Below are positions 1-8,416 of a stretch of 64,000 nucleotides of DNA, piece by piece. The notes under the pieces are model-generated. The model saw nothing but the letters and a program-made list of their open reading frames with translations, was not told the DNA's origin and made no database searches. The first letter of the stretch is position 1, and each line of letters opens with the position of its first letter. This stretch comes from a virus. Both the position numbers and the translations under genes were made by a program. The stretch covers positions 1 to 64,000 of IMG/VR virus record IMGVR_UViG_3300027970_000021. The stretch is one strand, 5' to 3'.

Positions 1-2
1 AT

Positions 3-230
3 GGACAAAAGAAACTTAATACATCTTTAAACCTTGAACTAACGTTTAAAGACTCCTCTTTAAATGCCCGTAAATCGGAAATTGACATTCTAATGGCCCA
101 GAACGACAAGCTGTCAAAATCGCTCATGGAAGAGCGCTCTGTGGGCTCCTGGGAGCGTCTTAGTTGGGTAGCGGTTGGTATTTTAGCTTCAGGATTAGCA
201 TTTTATGGACTCCAAAAAGTACAAAAATAG
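3..230 (+). CDS. Partial coiled-coil protein with C-terminal membrane segment (5' end outside window)
   Basis: The frame is open from base 3 to a TAG at 228-230, so this is the last 75 residues of a gene that begins before the window. The visible part is rich in Lys, Glu, Asp and Leu and looks like an extended or coiled-coil helix. It ends in a short hydrophobic stretch (WVAVGILASGLAFYGLQ), which suggests a tail-anchored membrane protein. The next gene starts inside it at 205, implying translational coupling. A lysis accessory or membrane-anchored virion role is possible, but no family is recognised. Confidence 0.55.
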   Translation, partial: GQKKLNTSLNLELTFKDSSLNARKSEIDILMAQNDKLSKSLMEERSVGSWERLSWVAVGILASGLAFYGLQKVQK

Positions 231-900
231 CACAGAAGATCTTTTAACGGCTCTTAATTCTTCAGATAAAGACATTGTTATTATTGAGAAAGAAGCTCCC
301 TCTGACATTGGTCGGGCGGGGGTTTTTTTACGTTTGTATGATCTTATGCCCGGAAGTACTAAAATCTCACAGAATACAGTTTTTAAAGCTTATAAACTTA
401 GTGTTAAGAAATTTAAAATCAAGTTTAAAACTAAGCAATCCTTTTTTGACTATTTAGCAACGCTAGGATTTAATACTGAGAGGAATTTTGTATTTGTCGA
501 TGGAAAAGTCAAGGAGCTGGTTTATGCCGCGACTGAAAAAGAAGTAAAGATGGCTAAATACAAGAAAGAAACCACATATAAACTTCTAGAACAGTTTATT
601 AATGAGCTTTCGATTTCCCCAGGCGATTGTCGTTGGGCTTTTGCCAATGTTCGTACAGTGATTTGGCTATGGCTTATTAATAATAAGTTAAAAAATCGTG
701 TAGAATCGAAGCATATCAGTCATGCGTTCTTTAAAAAACACAAATTGGCGAGTAGTAGTACATATCATCTCTACGTCTCGGATGACGCAGATAAAAACAT
801 GAAGGAGTATTTAAATGGTAATGCAAGTAAAGAAAAAACGAGTAAAGCGCAAGAGTCTAAAATACCCGGCGCTGGACCCGGCGGTCAATCTAAAGACTAG
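205..900 (+). CDS. Phage A protein of unknown function, 231 aa
   Basis: A complete ATG-initiated frame that overlaps the preceding gene by 26 bases and the following gene by 86 bases. The protein is basic and Lys-rich with no membrane segment and no motif I recognise. The last 35 residues are low-complexity and polar (Lys, Ser, Gly), and this tail lies over the well-formed start of the next gene, so it may be under little constraint. With its neighbour it forms a plus-strand unit converging on the minus-strand virion operon. Confidence 0.7.
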   Translation: MDSKKYKNSTEDLLTALNSSDKDIVIIEKEAPSDIGRAGVFLRLYDLMPGSTKISQNTVFKAYKLSVKKFKIKFKTKQSFFDYLATLGFNTERNFVFVDGKVKELVYAATEKEVKMAKYKKETTYKLLEQFINELSISPGDCRWAFANVRTVIWLWLINNKLKNRVESKHISHAFFKKHKLASSSTYHLYVSDDADKNMKEYLNGNASKEKTSKAQESKIPGAGPGGQSKD

Positions 901-1228
901 ATCTGATTTGATTGACTATGATTATATTAATAAGCTCTCTGAGAAAGAGAAAGCTTTTCTAAATGACTTTACTGAAGAATATACAAACGCTTCACTAGAC
1001 TCTAAAAATCTAGAAAACAATATGCATAATACTGTTGCGTTGAAACGTGACTGTTATAAGCGCAATAATGACAGAAATGCTGACATCTATACAAAATCTA
1101 AGGCTCAGGGAATTTTATTACAGCTCGATGACTTGAAAATCTTCAATGAAAATGAAGAAGATCAGATGATTGAGCGTATTATTTTAAGAAAGAGCGTTAA
1201 TAATACCGATGACGATGGCAACAAATGA
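815..1228 (+). CDS. Phage A small basic protein, 137 aa, unknown function
   Basis: The start is supported by an AAGGAG ribosome site about seven bases upstream of the ATG at 815. The N-terminus is very basic (KKKRVKRKSLKYP). It is followed by an acidic helical region (LSEKEKAFLNDFTEEY) and a conserved-looking stretch (KRDCYKRNNDRNADIYTKSK). The layout resembles small phage DNA-binding proteins, but I cannot assign a family. It overlaps the upstream gene by 86 bases in another frame, and its 3' end overlaps the convergent holin-like gene by 45 bases, so this is the point where the two phage A transcription units meet. Confidence 0.7.
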   Translation: MVMQVKKKRVKRKSLKYPALDPAVNLKTRSDLIDYDYINKLSEKEKAFLNDFTEEYTNASLDSKNLENNMHNTVALKRDCYKRNNDRNADIYTKSKAQGILLQLDDLKIFNENEEDQMIERIILRKSVNNTDDDGNK

Positions 1229-1459
1229 TGCTATTGCTGCAACATAACCCAAAATTTCAGCCGTAAACTTAATTTTTCTAACATGAAGTTTGATAGGTTC
1301 AAGATCTTGTCGTAATAAACCGATACTTTCTTCAGCTAGATCTGTACGTTTAATGTGATGATCTATGTTTGATTCTTGTTTAGCAAGCGTAACCTTCATC
1401 TCGCCAATATCCTCTGAGATTTTTTCTACTTTTTCGTAAAGTTTATCAGCGATAGACAT
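1184..1459 (-). CDS. Holin-like (XhlA-type) protein, 91 aa
   Basis: About 65 residues of predicted coiled coil (KLYEKVEKISEDIGEMKVTL and on) are followed by one hydrophobic segment (GYVAAIASFVAIVIGIINAL) at the extreme C-terminus. This is the architecture of the XhlA/haemolysin-type lysis accessory family. It is the last gene of the phage A leftward virion operon, a common place for lysis functions. The start has a GAGGAG ribosome site. The assignment rests on architecture, not on a sequence match. A non-lytic membrane-anchored virion protein is the main alternative. Confidence 0.6.
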   Translation of the reverse strand: MSIADKLYEKVEKISEDIGEMKVTLAKQESNIDHHIKRTDLAEESIGLLRQDLEPIKLHVRKIKFTAEILGYVAAIASFVAIVIGIINALS

Positions 1460-1461
1460 GA

Positions 1462-3348
1462 TTACTCCTCAGTCGGCAGTTGTTCTCCAACAGCTTGTCT
1501 CGCTGCTGGGTTTTGTAATATCGTAAATAGTGCGGCATTCTTAGCCATCTGATTCTTATCAGAAAGCGCCGTGCGTAAAGCCTCTCCGACTTTTCCTAGT
1601 CCGGGGGTATTTTGTAGCTTATCTGCAATAAACATCAAGTTGTCGTCGCTGGCAGTCGTTAGCGCACGATTGAAATTTGGTAGTGCTCTGGCGGCCTTCC
1701 CTGCCAAGTTTGCGGCCTCAATTGGGATACCCCTACCAGTCGATACACGACCAAAACTAGCTACAGATATAAGATTATTAAATACGTTACCATGTGGGTC
1801 AGTTCCCAGGGCTGTATGTACGGTGGCGGCTTTGTCGGCTTCATCACGAATTTGCTTAAAGAAAGAGTTTTTATCAACTCCCATTCTATCAAAGATAGTT
1901 TCTAATTGTTTACCTTCTTTAGATGCTTCGAATTTACGAACGGCTTCAGACGATTCTAATTGCTTAAAGTTTTGTTTTAATTTATTCAAAAGCTCTGTAG
2001 AATCTAAGGCTTTAGTTCCAGGAAGTTCCGATTTATTAATTAGATTCTTCAATTCGTCATAAACCTTGGTTTCGCCCGTCTTTAATTGTCCATAACGAAC
2101 ATTAGAAAGGCCTTCAGGACGAGCTTTTCCGATGATGGTTTCCGGAATCATTTCGCGGAACTCGGCAAAACGTTTAGCAGCTTTAGCGTATTCTGGAACT
2201 TGGTCATTAAGACGGCTCATAATATTTCGACTAAGATTCTGTAGATTTTCTCTTGCGGCTCGGGATTCTGGATTTAAATTTGCGGCAAGGTATTTAGATG
2301 CGTCGTCAAGCTCTGCTCGTAAAGAACGCACTTGATCTGGGGTGAATTCGAAATTAGGCTGTGAGTAAATCTTACGGAAAATCTTTGAAATAGTATTATC
2401 TGCGTCAATAGCAGGGTTATTGAGGAATGCCTTTTCTAATTCTTGTGCCGATTTATTAAGATCTGCACCAATATTAACCTTAATACCCTTTGCGGTTGCA
2501 TTGGCAATGGAATCACCAACAGCCTTCCCGAGCATGTCGTCGGCGGCATTAATTTTATTCAACATAACTTCTGCGGCCTGACCTGGTTTAGACGCAAAAG
2601 CTTCTTTATTGGCAATATCAGTTCCTTCTTTACCGACATCAAATGCGTATTTCATTTGTCTGAGAAGTGCTGGGGCTTTATCTTTGTCCGGGACTTTTTT
2701 AAGCAGGGCGGCAGCGCCAGCTTTAGCCCCCATACCTAGAGCGCCTAATGTACCAAAACCCGCACCCCACTTAGCGCCACTTTCAGCGCCCTCAAGTCCG
2801 GATTCCAGGAGTTTTTTACGACTATCTTCAGTATCAAGGTTTCCTTCAGACTGCGTGAGTCCTAGGATTCCTCCCGTAACGCCTCCGACGCCAGCGCCCT
2901 TAGCGACACTTCCGGCCATGCGAGCAAGAAGAGGAAGCTTTGTTGCGCCTTGTGCGGCCTTGCCAATAGGCAAGAGAGCGCCCATGCCAATGCTACCGGC
3001 AATATTACTAATCGTACCAGCAGTCGGACTTCTTTTCATTGCATCTTTGGCTTCTTTTTCACCAATCTTCTGATATTCGCGATATAACTCGGTCCAGTCT
3101 TTGCTAGAATCCCCGCCCATTGAATCGGGAAGAATCTTGGCAAGCGAAGCCCCAACAGCACCAGAAGCCTCATCGGCAAGACCACCAGAAAATCCTTGAG
3201 CCGCTTGAATTGCGCTGTCATACAAAGTCTCACCGACAGCGTTGGCACCTTCTTGAATACGAGATCCAATAGAGGGACCTTCGAGGCTTTGCTCTTCAAA
3301 TCCATCATCTAAACCGACATCAATAAAACCATCATCAAGTTTTGGCAT
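1462..3348 (-). CDS. Internal virion-like structural protein, 628 aa
   Basis: The N-terminal 40 residues are acidic with two DDGF motifs (FIDVGLDDGFEEQ). They are followed by a Gly/Ala-rich region with weakly hydrophobic helices (TAGTISNIAGSIGMGALLPIG, then GSVAKGAGVGGVTGGILG) and a long charged helical C-terminal half. Such Ala/Gly-rich, partly membrane-seeking proteins late in a virion operon are usually internal (ejection) proteins of podophage-like virions. The start overlaps the previous gene's stop as TAATG. The role is inferred from composition and position; no catalytic motif was found. Confidence 0.65.
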   Translation of the reverse strand: MPKLDDGFIDVGLDDGFEEQSLEGPSIGSRIQEGANAVGETLYDSAIQAAQGFSGGLADEASGAVGASLAKILPDSMGGDSSKDWTELYREYQKIGEKEAKDAMKRSPTAGTISNIAGSIGMGALLPIGKAAQGATKLPLLARMAGSVAKGAGVGGVTGGILGLTQSEGNLDTEDSRKKLLESGLEGAESGAKWGAGFGTLGALGMGAKAGAAALLKKVPDKDKAPALLRQMKYAFDVGKEGTDIANKEAFASKPGQAAEVMLNKINAADDMLGKAVGDSIANATAKGIKVNIGADLNKSAQELEKAFLNNPAIDADNTISKIFRKIYSQPNFEFTPDQVRSLRAELDDASKYLAANLNPESRAARENLQNLSRNIMSRLNDQVPEYAKAAKRFAEFREMIPETIIGKARPEGLSNVRYGQLKTGETKVYDELKNLINKSELPGTKALDSTELLNKLKQNFKQLESSEAVRKFEASKEGKQLETIFDRMGVDKNSFFKQIRDEADKAATVHTALGTDPHGNVFNNLISVASFGRVSTGRGIPIEAANLAGKAARALPNFNRALTTASDDNLMFIADKLQNTPGLGKVGEALRTALSDKNQMAKNAALFTILQNPAARQAVGEQLPTEE

Positions 3349-5033
3349 TATAATTTTCCATCCTTGATTTCTTTAGTTCCATCAGCATAAATAAATTGCG
3401 TTTGATTAGTTTTAGGATTGTACCCCTTTTTCACAACAGACTTTTGTTGAGATTGTGAAGGAGCTTCGGGAACTTCCGGTAAAATAAGACTAGCATCAAC
3501 ACCACGTTTTTTAGCTTGCTGCAAATACGGAGCTGCGGTCGTTTTCCATTGACCATATTGTACGTTTCTGGCGTTTATTGCGAAATTTTTAACATTTTCG
3601 CGCTCTTTTGGCGTTAAAATTTCCCCTTTTAGGCCGCGAGTAATGGAACTTTTTACTGTCGTTGGAATTGAGCGTGCATTCCTAACGAACGAAATTTCAC
3701 CTTCACGAACCACTGAATCTGGATCTAGAGAACGAACGAATCCGTATAATAGCGCCAAATCGTTTTGTGGGTTGGGTTTATTAACCAACTCATCCATCTG
3801 TTTCGTCATACTATCCAAGGTCATGAGTTTTTCGTATTCTTTTCCGGTGACTTTCGGTGCCACTTGTCGGGCAAATTCTTCTCCGCGCTGGTCTTCTTTT
3901 GTTTGCCTATTTACAGCGAGGACCGCCTGGCGGAATTTACCTTCTTCTTTTCTAGCATCCAGACGATCAGCTTGCATGTCTTTTTGATTTTGACGCGCAA
4001 GCTCCATTTCCTTTTCTTTAAATACGTTAGGAAGAATCTTTTCTAGATCTTCAGCAGAAGCATCGCCCTTAACTTCAAGACCAAGCTTCTTCATATAATC
4101 ACGATAACCTTTAGATACAGGACTATTTGGGTCTTTCTTATCAAGAGCCATCGTTTCTTTTACTTGACCGGGCATTGCTTGGGCTTGTTCAATGTTCTTT
4201 TGGAACAATTCTTGACCAACAGGTTTAACGTGAGCAATCGAAGAACCGATTAAATTTGCAGATTGGCCCAGATTACCAACTAGAGAACCTCTATTAGCTC
4301 CCTCTTGTGCTGCCATAAAAGCCGCCATACGATCTTGTCCATCACCAAAGTCAATGGACTTCTGGGGAGGAGGAAGCGGAGCTTCTAGCTGTGCTGGGGC
4401 TCTTGGGGCAATAGATGCCGGAGGCTTCATACCATCAGCAGGAGGAGGCATAATTGGAGCTTCTAGGGCTTGTGGGGCTTCAGGCATAGGGGGCTGTGAC
4501 GCCATAGGAGCCATTGGAGGCTCACCCTTGACGGAAGGAGATCCACGGAGCATGTCCATAAGACCGAGGGCACCCAAACCGCCTCCCACGACGTATGGAA
4601 GAGCCTTAGGAGTTGACATATTTACAGGGGCAGGAGGAGGAAGGGCTAGTTGCGCAGATTGAGGTGGAAGGGCTTTTGGGGCCATAGAAGGTGCGGCCTC
4701 GTCCGCCATACGAAAAACACCTTCTTCGAAATCATCGGCAGCGCCCATGGCTTTTTTAGTGAAATCGTATCCCTTAGGAACCATATCACCAACAACTTCG
4801 GCTTCTTTTGCTGCCATTGGAAGCGCCTTCATTGCGCCAGAACCGACATTTGAAATTGACCCAATCATAGACGCGCCTTGGGTTGACAAATCACGAATTT
4901 TTCTAGCTTTGTCTTCATCACCAACGAGTTTAGCCGTCATTTCGTCAATGCCTTTTTCGTAAGGAGCGGCAATATCCAACATGGGCTTTTGAAGCTCTTT
5001 GTATTTCTTAAGAAGCTCTTCTAAGTAATTCAT
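3348..5033 (-). CDS. Virion structural protein with Pro/Ala/Met-rich linker, 561 aa
   Basis: The layout is a helical N-terminus (NYLEELLKKYKELQKPM), a proline/alanine/methionine-rich low-complexity linker around residues 115-225 (PPPAPVN, PPMAPMASQPPMPEAPQ), then a charged helical domain to the C-terminus (KKGYNPKTNQTQFIYADGTK at the end). It lies between two other putative internal virion genes and is coupled to the next gene by TAATG. No enzymatic motif is seen. I infer an injected or internal virion protein in which the Pro-rich part acts as a flexible spacer. Confidence 0.65.
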   Translation of the reverse strand: MNYLEELLKKYKELQKPMLDIAAPYEKGIDEMTAKLVGDEDKARKIRDLSTQGASMIGSISNVGSGAMKALPMAAKEAEVVGDMVPKGYDFTKKAMGAADDFEEGVFRMADEAAPSMAPKALPPQSAQLALPPPAPVNMSTPKALPYVVGGGLGALGLMDMLRGSPSVKGEPPMAPMASQPPMPEAPQALEAPIMPPPADGMKPPASIAPRAPAQLEAPLPPPQKSIDFGDGQDRMAAFMAAQEGANRGSLVGNLGQSANLIGSSIAHVKPVGQELFQKNIEQAQAMPGQVKETMALDKKDPNSPVSKGYRDYMKKLGLEVKGDASAEDLEKILPNVFKEKEMELARQNQKDMQADRLDARKEEGKFRQAVLAVNRQTKEDQRGEEFARQVAPKVTGKEYEKLMTLDSMTKQMDELVNKPNPQNDLALLYGFVRSLDPDSVVREGEISFVRNARSIPTTVKSSITRGLKGEILTPKERENVKNFAINARNVQYGQWKTTAAPYLQQAKKRGVDASLILPEVPEAPSQSQQKSVVKKGYNPKTNQTQFIYADGTKEIKDGKL

Positions 5034-6109
5034 TATGCAATACTCCCGGAGTTACCGAATCCCGAGCCGGAAGAATTTCCTTTTATAAGTTTTTTTGCCG
5101 AATTCTCTAGTTCTTTGTCTTTCAATCTCTTCAAAATCTCATTGTTTTGGAGATAATTAGCACCGGCTCCTAGCCCAGAACCAACACCACTACCAATCCC
5201 AGACCACATTTGTGCTGTAGAATTTGCATTATTTTGGTCATTTGACGCCTTACCTTGAAGAGCATTTGCTTTGCGTTCGGCCTGTGCTGCACGATTTGCA
5301 TATTCTTGCGCTTCTGCGCTTCTTTGACGATTTAGTTCTTGATTGGCCTGTGCTGTATTTTGATCTGAGGCCTGTTGTGCGGCATTTAGATTGTATTTTT
5401 GTGCTTCATTTGAAGAATTAGTATTGCGCGTTTGGCGAGCAATTTGATTTTGTAAATTAAAACGTGACATTTCATCAGCAGCGGAAGCCTTGGCTTGTGC
5501 AATCGTATTATCTTGTCCGCGAATGCTACCGGACATATTACCGTATTTATCTAGGGCGCTTAAAGACGCTCGGGAAGCCTCTGCCGCTAGACGGTCAGCT
5601 TCTTCTGCTTGTTGGTTTGCACCGCTTTGTGCTGCTTGTAATTGAGCAACTAGCTCTGCGCCAGAACCACCCATACCACGTTGTTGTAGTTGTTGGAGAA
5701 TTTGTCCACGTTGTCCTTGAACATCACGTTGAACTTTATTACGCATTTCATTGAATGCTGCTCTCTCTTCAGGACCAATTCCGGTTTCGGAGCGGTCTTT
5801 TAGAAGCTGCAAAGCGCTCATCTGAGCTTCACGAAGACTGGGATCTTCCTGTACTTGCGCTGCTTGCGATACAGCATCACCAAGGTCTTTTTCTAATTGA
5901 GGAGTTAAAACCCCAACAGACTTGAATTTTTCTAGAATGATTTCTCGTTGAAGATCAGGGCCAGCGCCAATAGCGTCAATTTCTGCCATAGCAGCATCGA
6001 GGGCCTGCTGCGCTTTTTCTCTGTCTCCACGAGACGAAATGTTGCCAATAACACCACCAGCAATGGGGGCTAAAGCACTACCAATAGCGAGAGCTGTTCC
6101 GACTGCCAT
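5033..6109 (-). CDS. Internal virion protein-like, 358 aa (gp14-style)
   Basis: It starts with a short hydrophobic Gly/Ala segment (GTALAIGSALAPIAGGVIGNI), followed by about 250 residues of Ala/Gln/Asn/Glu-rich helix (AAQQASDQNTAQANQELNRQ) and a Gly/Ser-rich tail. The same layout is seen in the phage B gene at 29388-29855, which looks like the gp14 class of internal virion proteins, though this one is more than twice as long. In both phages a GNAT-like gene lies just upstream in transcription order. A role in the ejected core is inferred. Confidence 0.6.
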   Translation of the reverse strand: MAVGTALAIGSALAPIAGGVIGNISSRGDREKAQQALDAAMAEIDAIGAGPDLQREIILEKFKSVGVLTPQLEKDLGDAVSQAAQVQEDPSLREAQMSALQLLKDRSETGIGPEERAAFNEMRNKVQRDVQGQRGQILQQLQQRGMGGSGAELVAQLQAAQSGANQQAEEADRLAAEASRASLSALDKYGNMSGSIRGQDNTIAQAKASAADEMSRFNLQNQIARQTRNTNSSNEAQKYNLNAAQQASDQNTAQANQELNRQRSAEAQEYANRAAQAERKANALQGKASNDQNNANSTAQMWSGIGSGVGSGLGAGANYLQNNEILKRLKDKELENSAKKLIKGNSSGSGFGNSGSIA

Positions 6110-6110
6110 T

Positions 6111-6488
6111 TTATAACCTCTTTATCATATTAGACATTTTAGTGTCTGTAATTAAAAAACCAAAGTCTTCATATCTCTGAATAAGTCCAGGATGCTCCAG
6201 AGAAGTAAACACACTTTTAAACCCAGATTCTTTTGCTTGTGACAAAAGATCGTCAATAATCAAATTCAGAGCTTGACTACGATCAGACTTATCTGACTCT
6301 GGGTTTGAAATAACAAACTCAAGCCAACAAATTTTACTATCCGTACGATACAAAAAACCAGCAGCAACGCCATCGACAATCATTCCCGTGGCTGGAAGCA
6401 TGTCGTAAGAAGGAACAGACCAATCCCTAGCTCTCCACCATGAGGCGAGAGTTGGATAATCGGTTATTTCTACCTTACGCAATACCAT
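6111..6488 (-). CDS. GNAT acetyltransferase-like virion-module protein, 125 aa
   Basis: A compact protein with a GNAT-like pattern: an N-terminal strand-helix (VEITDYPTLASWWRARDW), a LPATGMIVDGVAAGFLYRTD core hairpin, and a C-terminal motif YEDFGFLITDTKM resembling the F-GF end of GNAT folds. It shares the LPATGMIV...AAVGFLY or AAGFLY pattern with the phage B gene at 29859-30257, and both lie next to internal virion genes. Small GNAT-like proteins (T7 gp13 type, DUF2833) are known in podophage virion clusters. Whether it binds acetyl-CoA cannot be told from the sequence. Confidence 0.65.
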   Translation of the reverse strand: MVLRKVEITDYPTLASWWRARDWSVPSYDMLPATGMIVDGVAAGFLYRTDSKICWLEFVISNPESDKSDRSQALNLIIDDLLSQAKESGFKSVFTSLEHPGLIQRYEDFGFLITDTKMSNMIKRL

Positions 6489-7981
6489 TAAAATCCTCTA
6501 CTCATAAGATTTTTATAATAGGCAAGTTGTTGAGATTGTTGTTCATTATCTCGACGAGCGTTTTCTATATCTCGTTCTTGTTTTGCTATTTCCGATTTAA
6601 GACTTGCACTCTTTGCTTGGCTTTCGAAATCAGAAATACCACGCTTACGAAGCTGTGCTAATTCAGTGTTTAATTGTGCTAATCTAGATTGACCAGTTTG
6701 TATGTGCTGATTTCCCGTTTCATATCTAGCTTGGATTGGGGCACTTTCAGCCGCCCATTGTTGCTTCATTGGGTCTAGAAGGCGATTTCCAGCCTGACGA
6801 CCGACCTGAGCATCGAGTCCGGCCTTAATTTGCGGTAATTGTCCGGAGAATGCCTGATATGCCTGGTCTACGCCACCTAGTCGCGCTAAAGCATTTAAAC
6901 GTGAAGCCTTTTGTTCATCAATGAATTGTTGTTCCTTAACAGGACCGGCTTGCTCGTATTGTAAAGAAGGGGAAAGAACGGCGGCAGGATCTAGGCCGTA
7001 TTCAACGGCCTTCTTAGCCAGTTCAACCAACTCAGATTGTTTTTGTTGTGGTGTCCCCAAATTAGACATTCCAGGACGGCTTAAATTTATTTTGTCGCTT
7101 TGCTGGTCTTCGGGAGATTGAATACCAGGGTTACGATATTGACGCTCAAGTTTTTCTATTTGCTGATAATATTCAGGACTTCCTATAGCAACTCCCGCCT
7201 GACCACGAATAGTTGCCTGAAGTTGGTCGTAAATACCTTGGGCCGCCTGTGATTTTTTATTAAATTGGCGAGCTTGATCGGCAGCTTCGGCTGTAACGGC
7301 ATTTTGAGCGCCAGACAACTGTTTTTTAGTTTCTTCTGCAAATTGCTGAGCTTGACCTAGCGCTTGTTGTCCTTGTCCCAAGGCGGCAGCTTGTGCGGCC
7401 TGTGCTTCTGGAGATATGGCAAGTGCTTGACGGCGAGCACCTTGGAGTGCAGAACGATCAACATTAGCGCCAAATAACAAGGAGTCTAGACGTTTTTGTC
7501 CACCCGTATATTGTTGATTCCCAGCAGCAAAACGCTGGAGGAGATTCATTTGTCCTGGAGTATTACTAACATCTCCGGCAAGTTTTGCTGTTCTTTGCGC
7601 GGCAGATTGAATTCCGGCAGAGTTCGAAAGGCCCTGTTGGCCCATCTGTTTTAATTCGGCAGATGGTCCTGATAGATAGTTCTTGAATTTATTGACATCT
7701 TCGTCCGTTGCTGTTTGAGCGCCAGACAGAATGCGGGCAGAATTTTCTTTATCGGCAGAAGTTCCTAATTGTTGTTGTTGAAGACCCGCACTAAACTTTT
7801 CTTTAGATTGACCAATATCTTGCTTGACTTTGCCGGTCTCATTTTTAATACCAGTAGTTACAGCTTGGCCTAGTTTATTACCCTCGTTTGCTTGCAGGTA
7901 ACGGCTAAGGTTTGTAAACCCAGAGCCCTTTTTTTGGGGGCCGCCAATACCAGCGTCTTTTTTATTAATAATATCAGCCAT
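6488..7981 (-). CDS. Gln/Ala-rich helical virion protein, 497 aa
   Basis: I place the start at the ATG at 7981 because an AAGGAA ribosome site lies a few bases upstream. A longer frame reaches 8014 but overlaps the upstream gene. The product is extremely rich in Gln, Ala and Lys (QAAQAAALGQGQQALGQAQQ), with long predicted helices and no hydrophobic membrane segment. The C-terminal 100 residues form a probable coiled coil (IQARYETGNQHIQTG...). It is probably an internal core or ejection protein by composition and by its place between tail genes and the gp14-style gene. Confidence 0.65.
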   Translation of the reverse strand: MADIINKKDAGIGGPQKKGSGFTNLSRYLQANEGNKLGQAVTTGIKNETGKVKQDIGQSKEKFSAGLQQQQLGTSADKENSARILSGAQTATDEDVNKFKNYLSGPSAELKQMGQQGLSNSAGIQSAAQRTAKLAGDVSNTPGQMNLLQRFAAGNQQYTGGQKRLDSLLFGANVDRSALQGARRQALAISPEAQAAQAAALGQGQQALGQAQQFAEETKKQLSGAQNAVTAEAADQARQFNKKSQAAQGIYDQLQATIRGQAGVAIGSPEYYQQIEKLERQYRNPGIQSPEDQQSDKINLSRPGMSNLGTPQQKQSELVELAKKAVEYGLDPAAVLSPSLQYEQAGPVKEQQFIDEQKASRLNALARLGGVDQAYQAFSGQLPQIKAGLDAQVGRQAGNRLLDPMKQQWAAESAPIQARYETGNQHIQTGQSRLAQLNTELAQLRKRGISDFESQAKSASLKSEIAKQERDIENARRDNEQQSQQLAYYKNLMSRGF

Positions 7982-8000
7982 AGGTTCCTTAATATAGTTG

Positions 8001-8414
8001 TTAATTGTACGCAAATACAGTTAATAAGAACGGCGTATTTGCCGGTAGTCCTGTGACGTGTAAAATGTCTACAGATGCCGATAGTTGTCTGTACGTTATA
8101 AATGGGGCATTATTTGGATAACCTGCGGCATTTGATTGGTTTTCCGCTCTTAATACGGATAATCCGACCACCCGCACGGCACTCTTTAAAGGCACAACGG
8201 TTTTGGCTTTTACCGTTCCATCAGCATTTACCGTAATATTAACGGTGAACAGCGTCCCCTGCATATTATCGCCTAGAGTAAGACGACCGCTTAAAGCCGC
8301 ATAGGCACTATCAAATCCATCATTTATAGAGCCAGCAAGAAGGTCGATGGTTGGCTGGATTTCTTGGTCAAAATCAGACTTATTAATTCGCTTAAAATTT
8401 CCAAGCTTAGCCAT
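8001..8414 (-). CDS. Small virion or tail-associated protein, 137 aa
   Basis: The short N-terminal helix (NKSDFDQEIQPTIDLLAGSIN) is followed by a beta-rich domain (GTLFTVNITVNADGTVKAKT, then FLLTVFAYN at the end). It sits between the 1,659-residue tail protein and the Gln/Ala-rich protein in an unbroken minus-strand operon, with two bases of spacing upstream. Proteins of this size and layout are frequent among minor virion components of podophages. No specific family is recognised. Confidence 0.6.
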   Translation of the reverse strand: MAKLGNFKRINKSDFDQEIQPTIDLLAGSINDGFDSAYAALSGRLTLGDNMQGTLFTVNITVNADGTVKAKTVVPLKSAVRVVGLSVLRAENQSNAAGYPNNAPFITYRQLSASVDILHVTGLPANTPFLLTVFAYN

Positions 8415-8416
8415 AA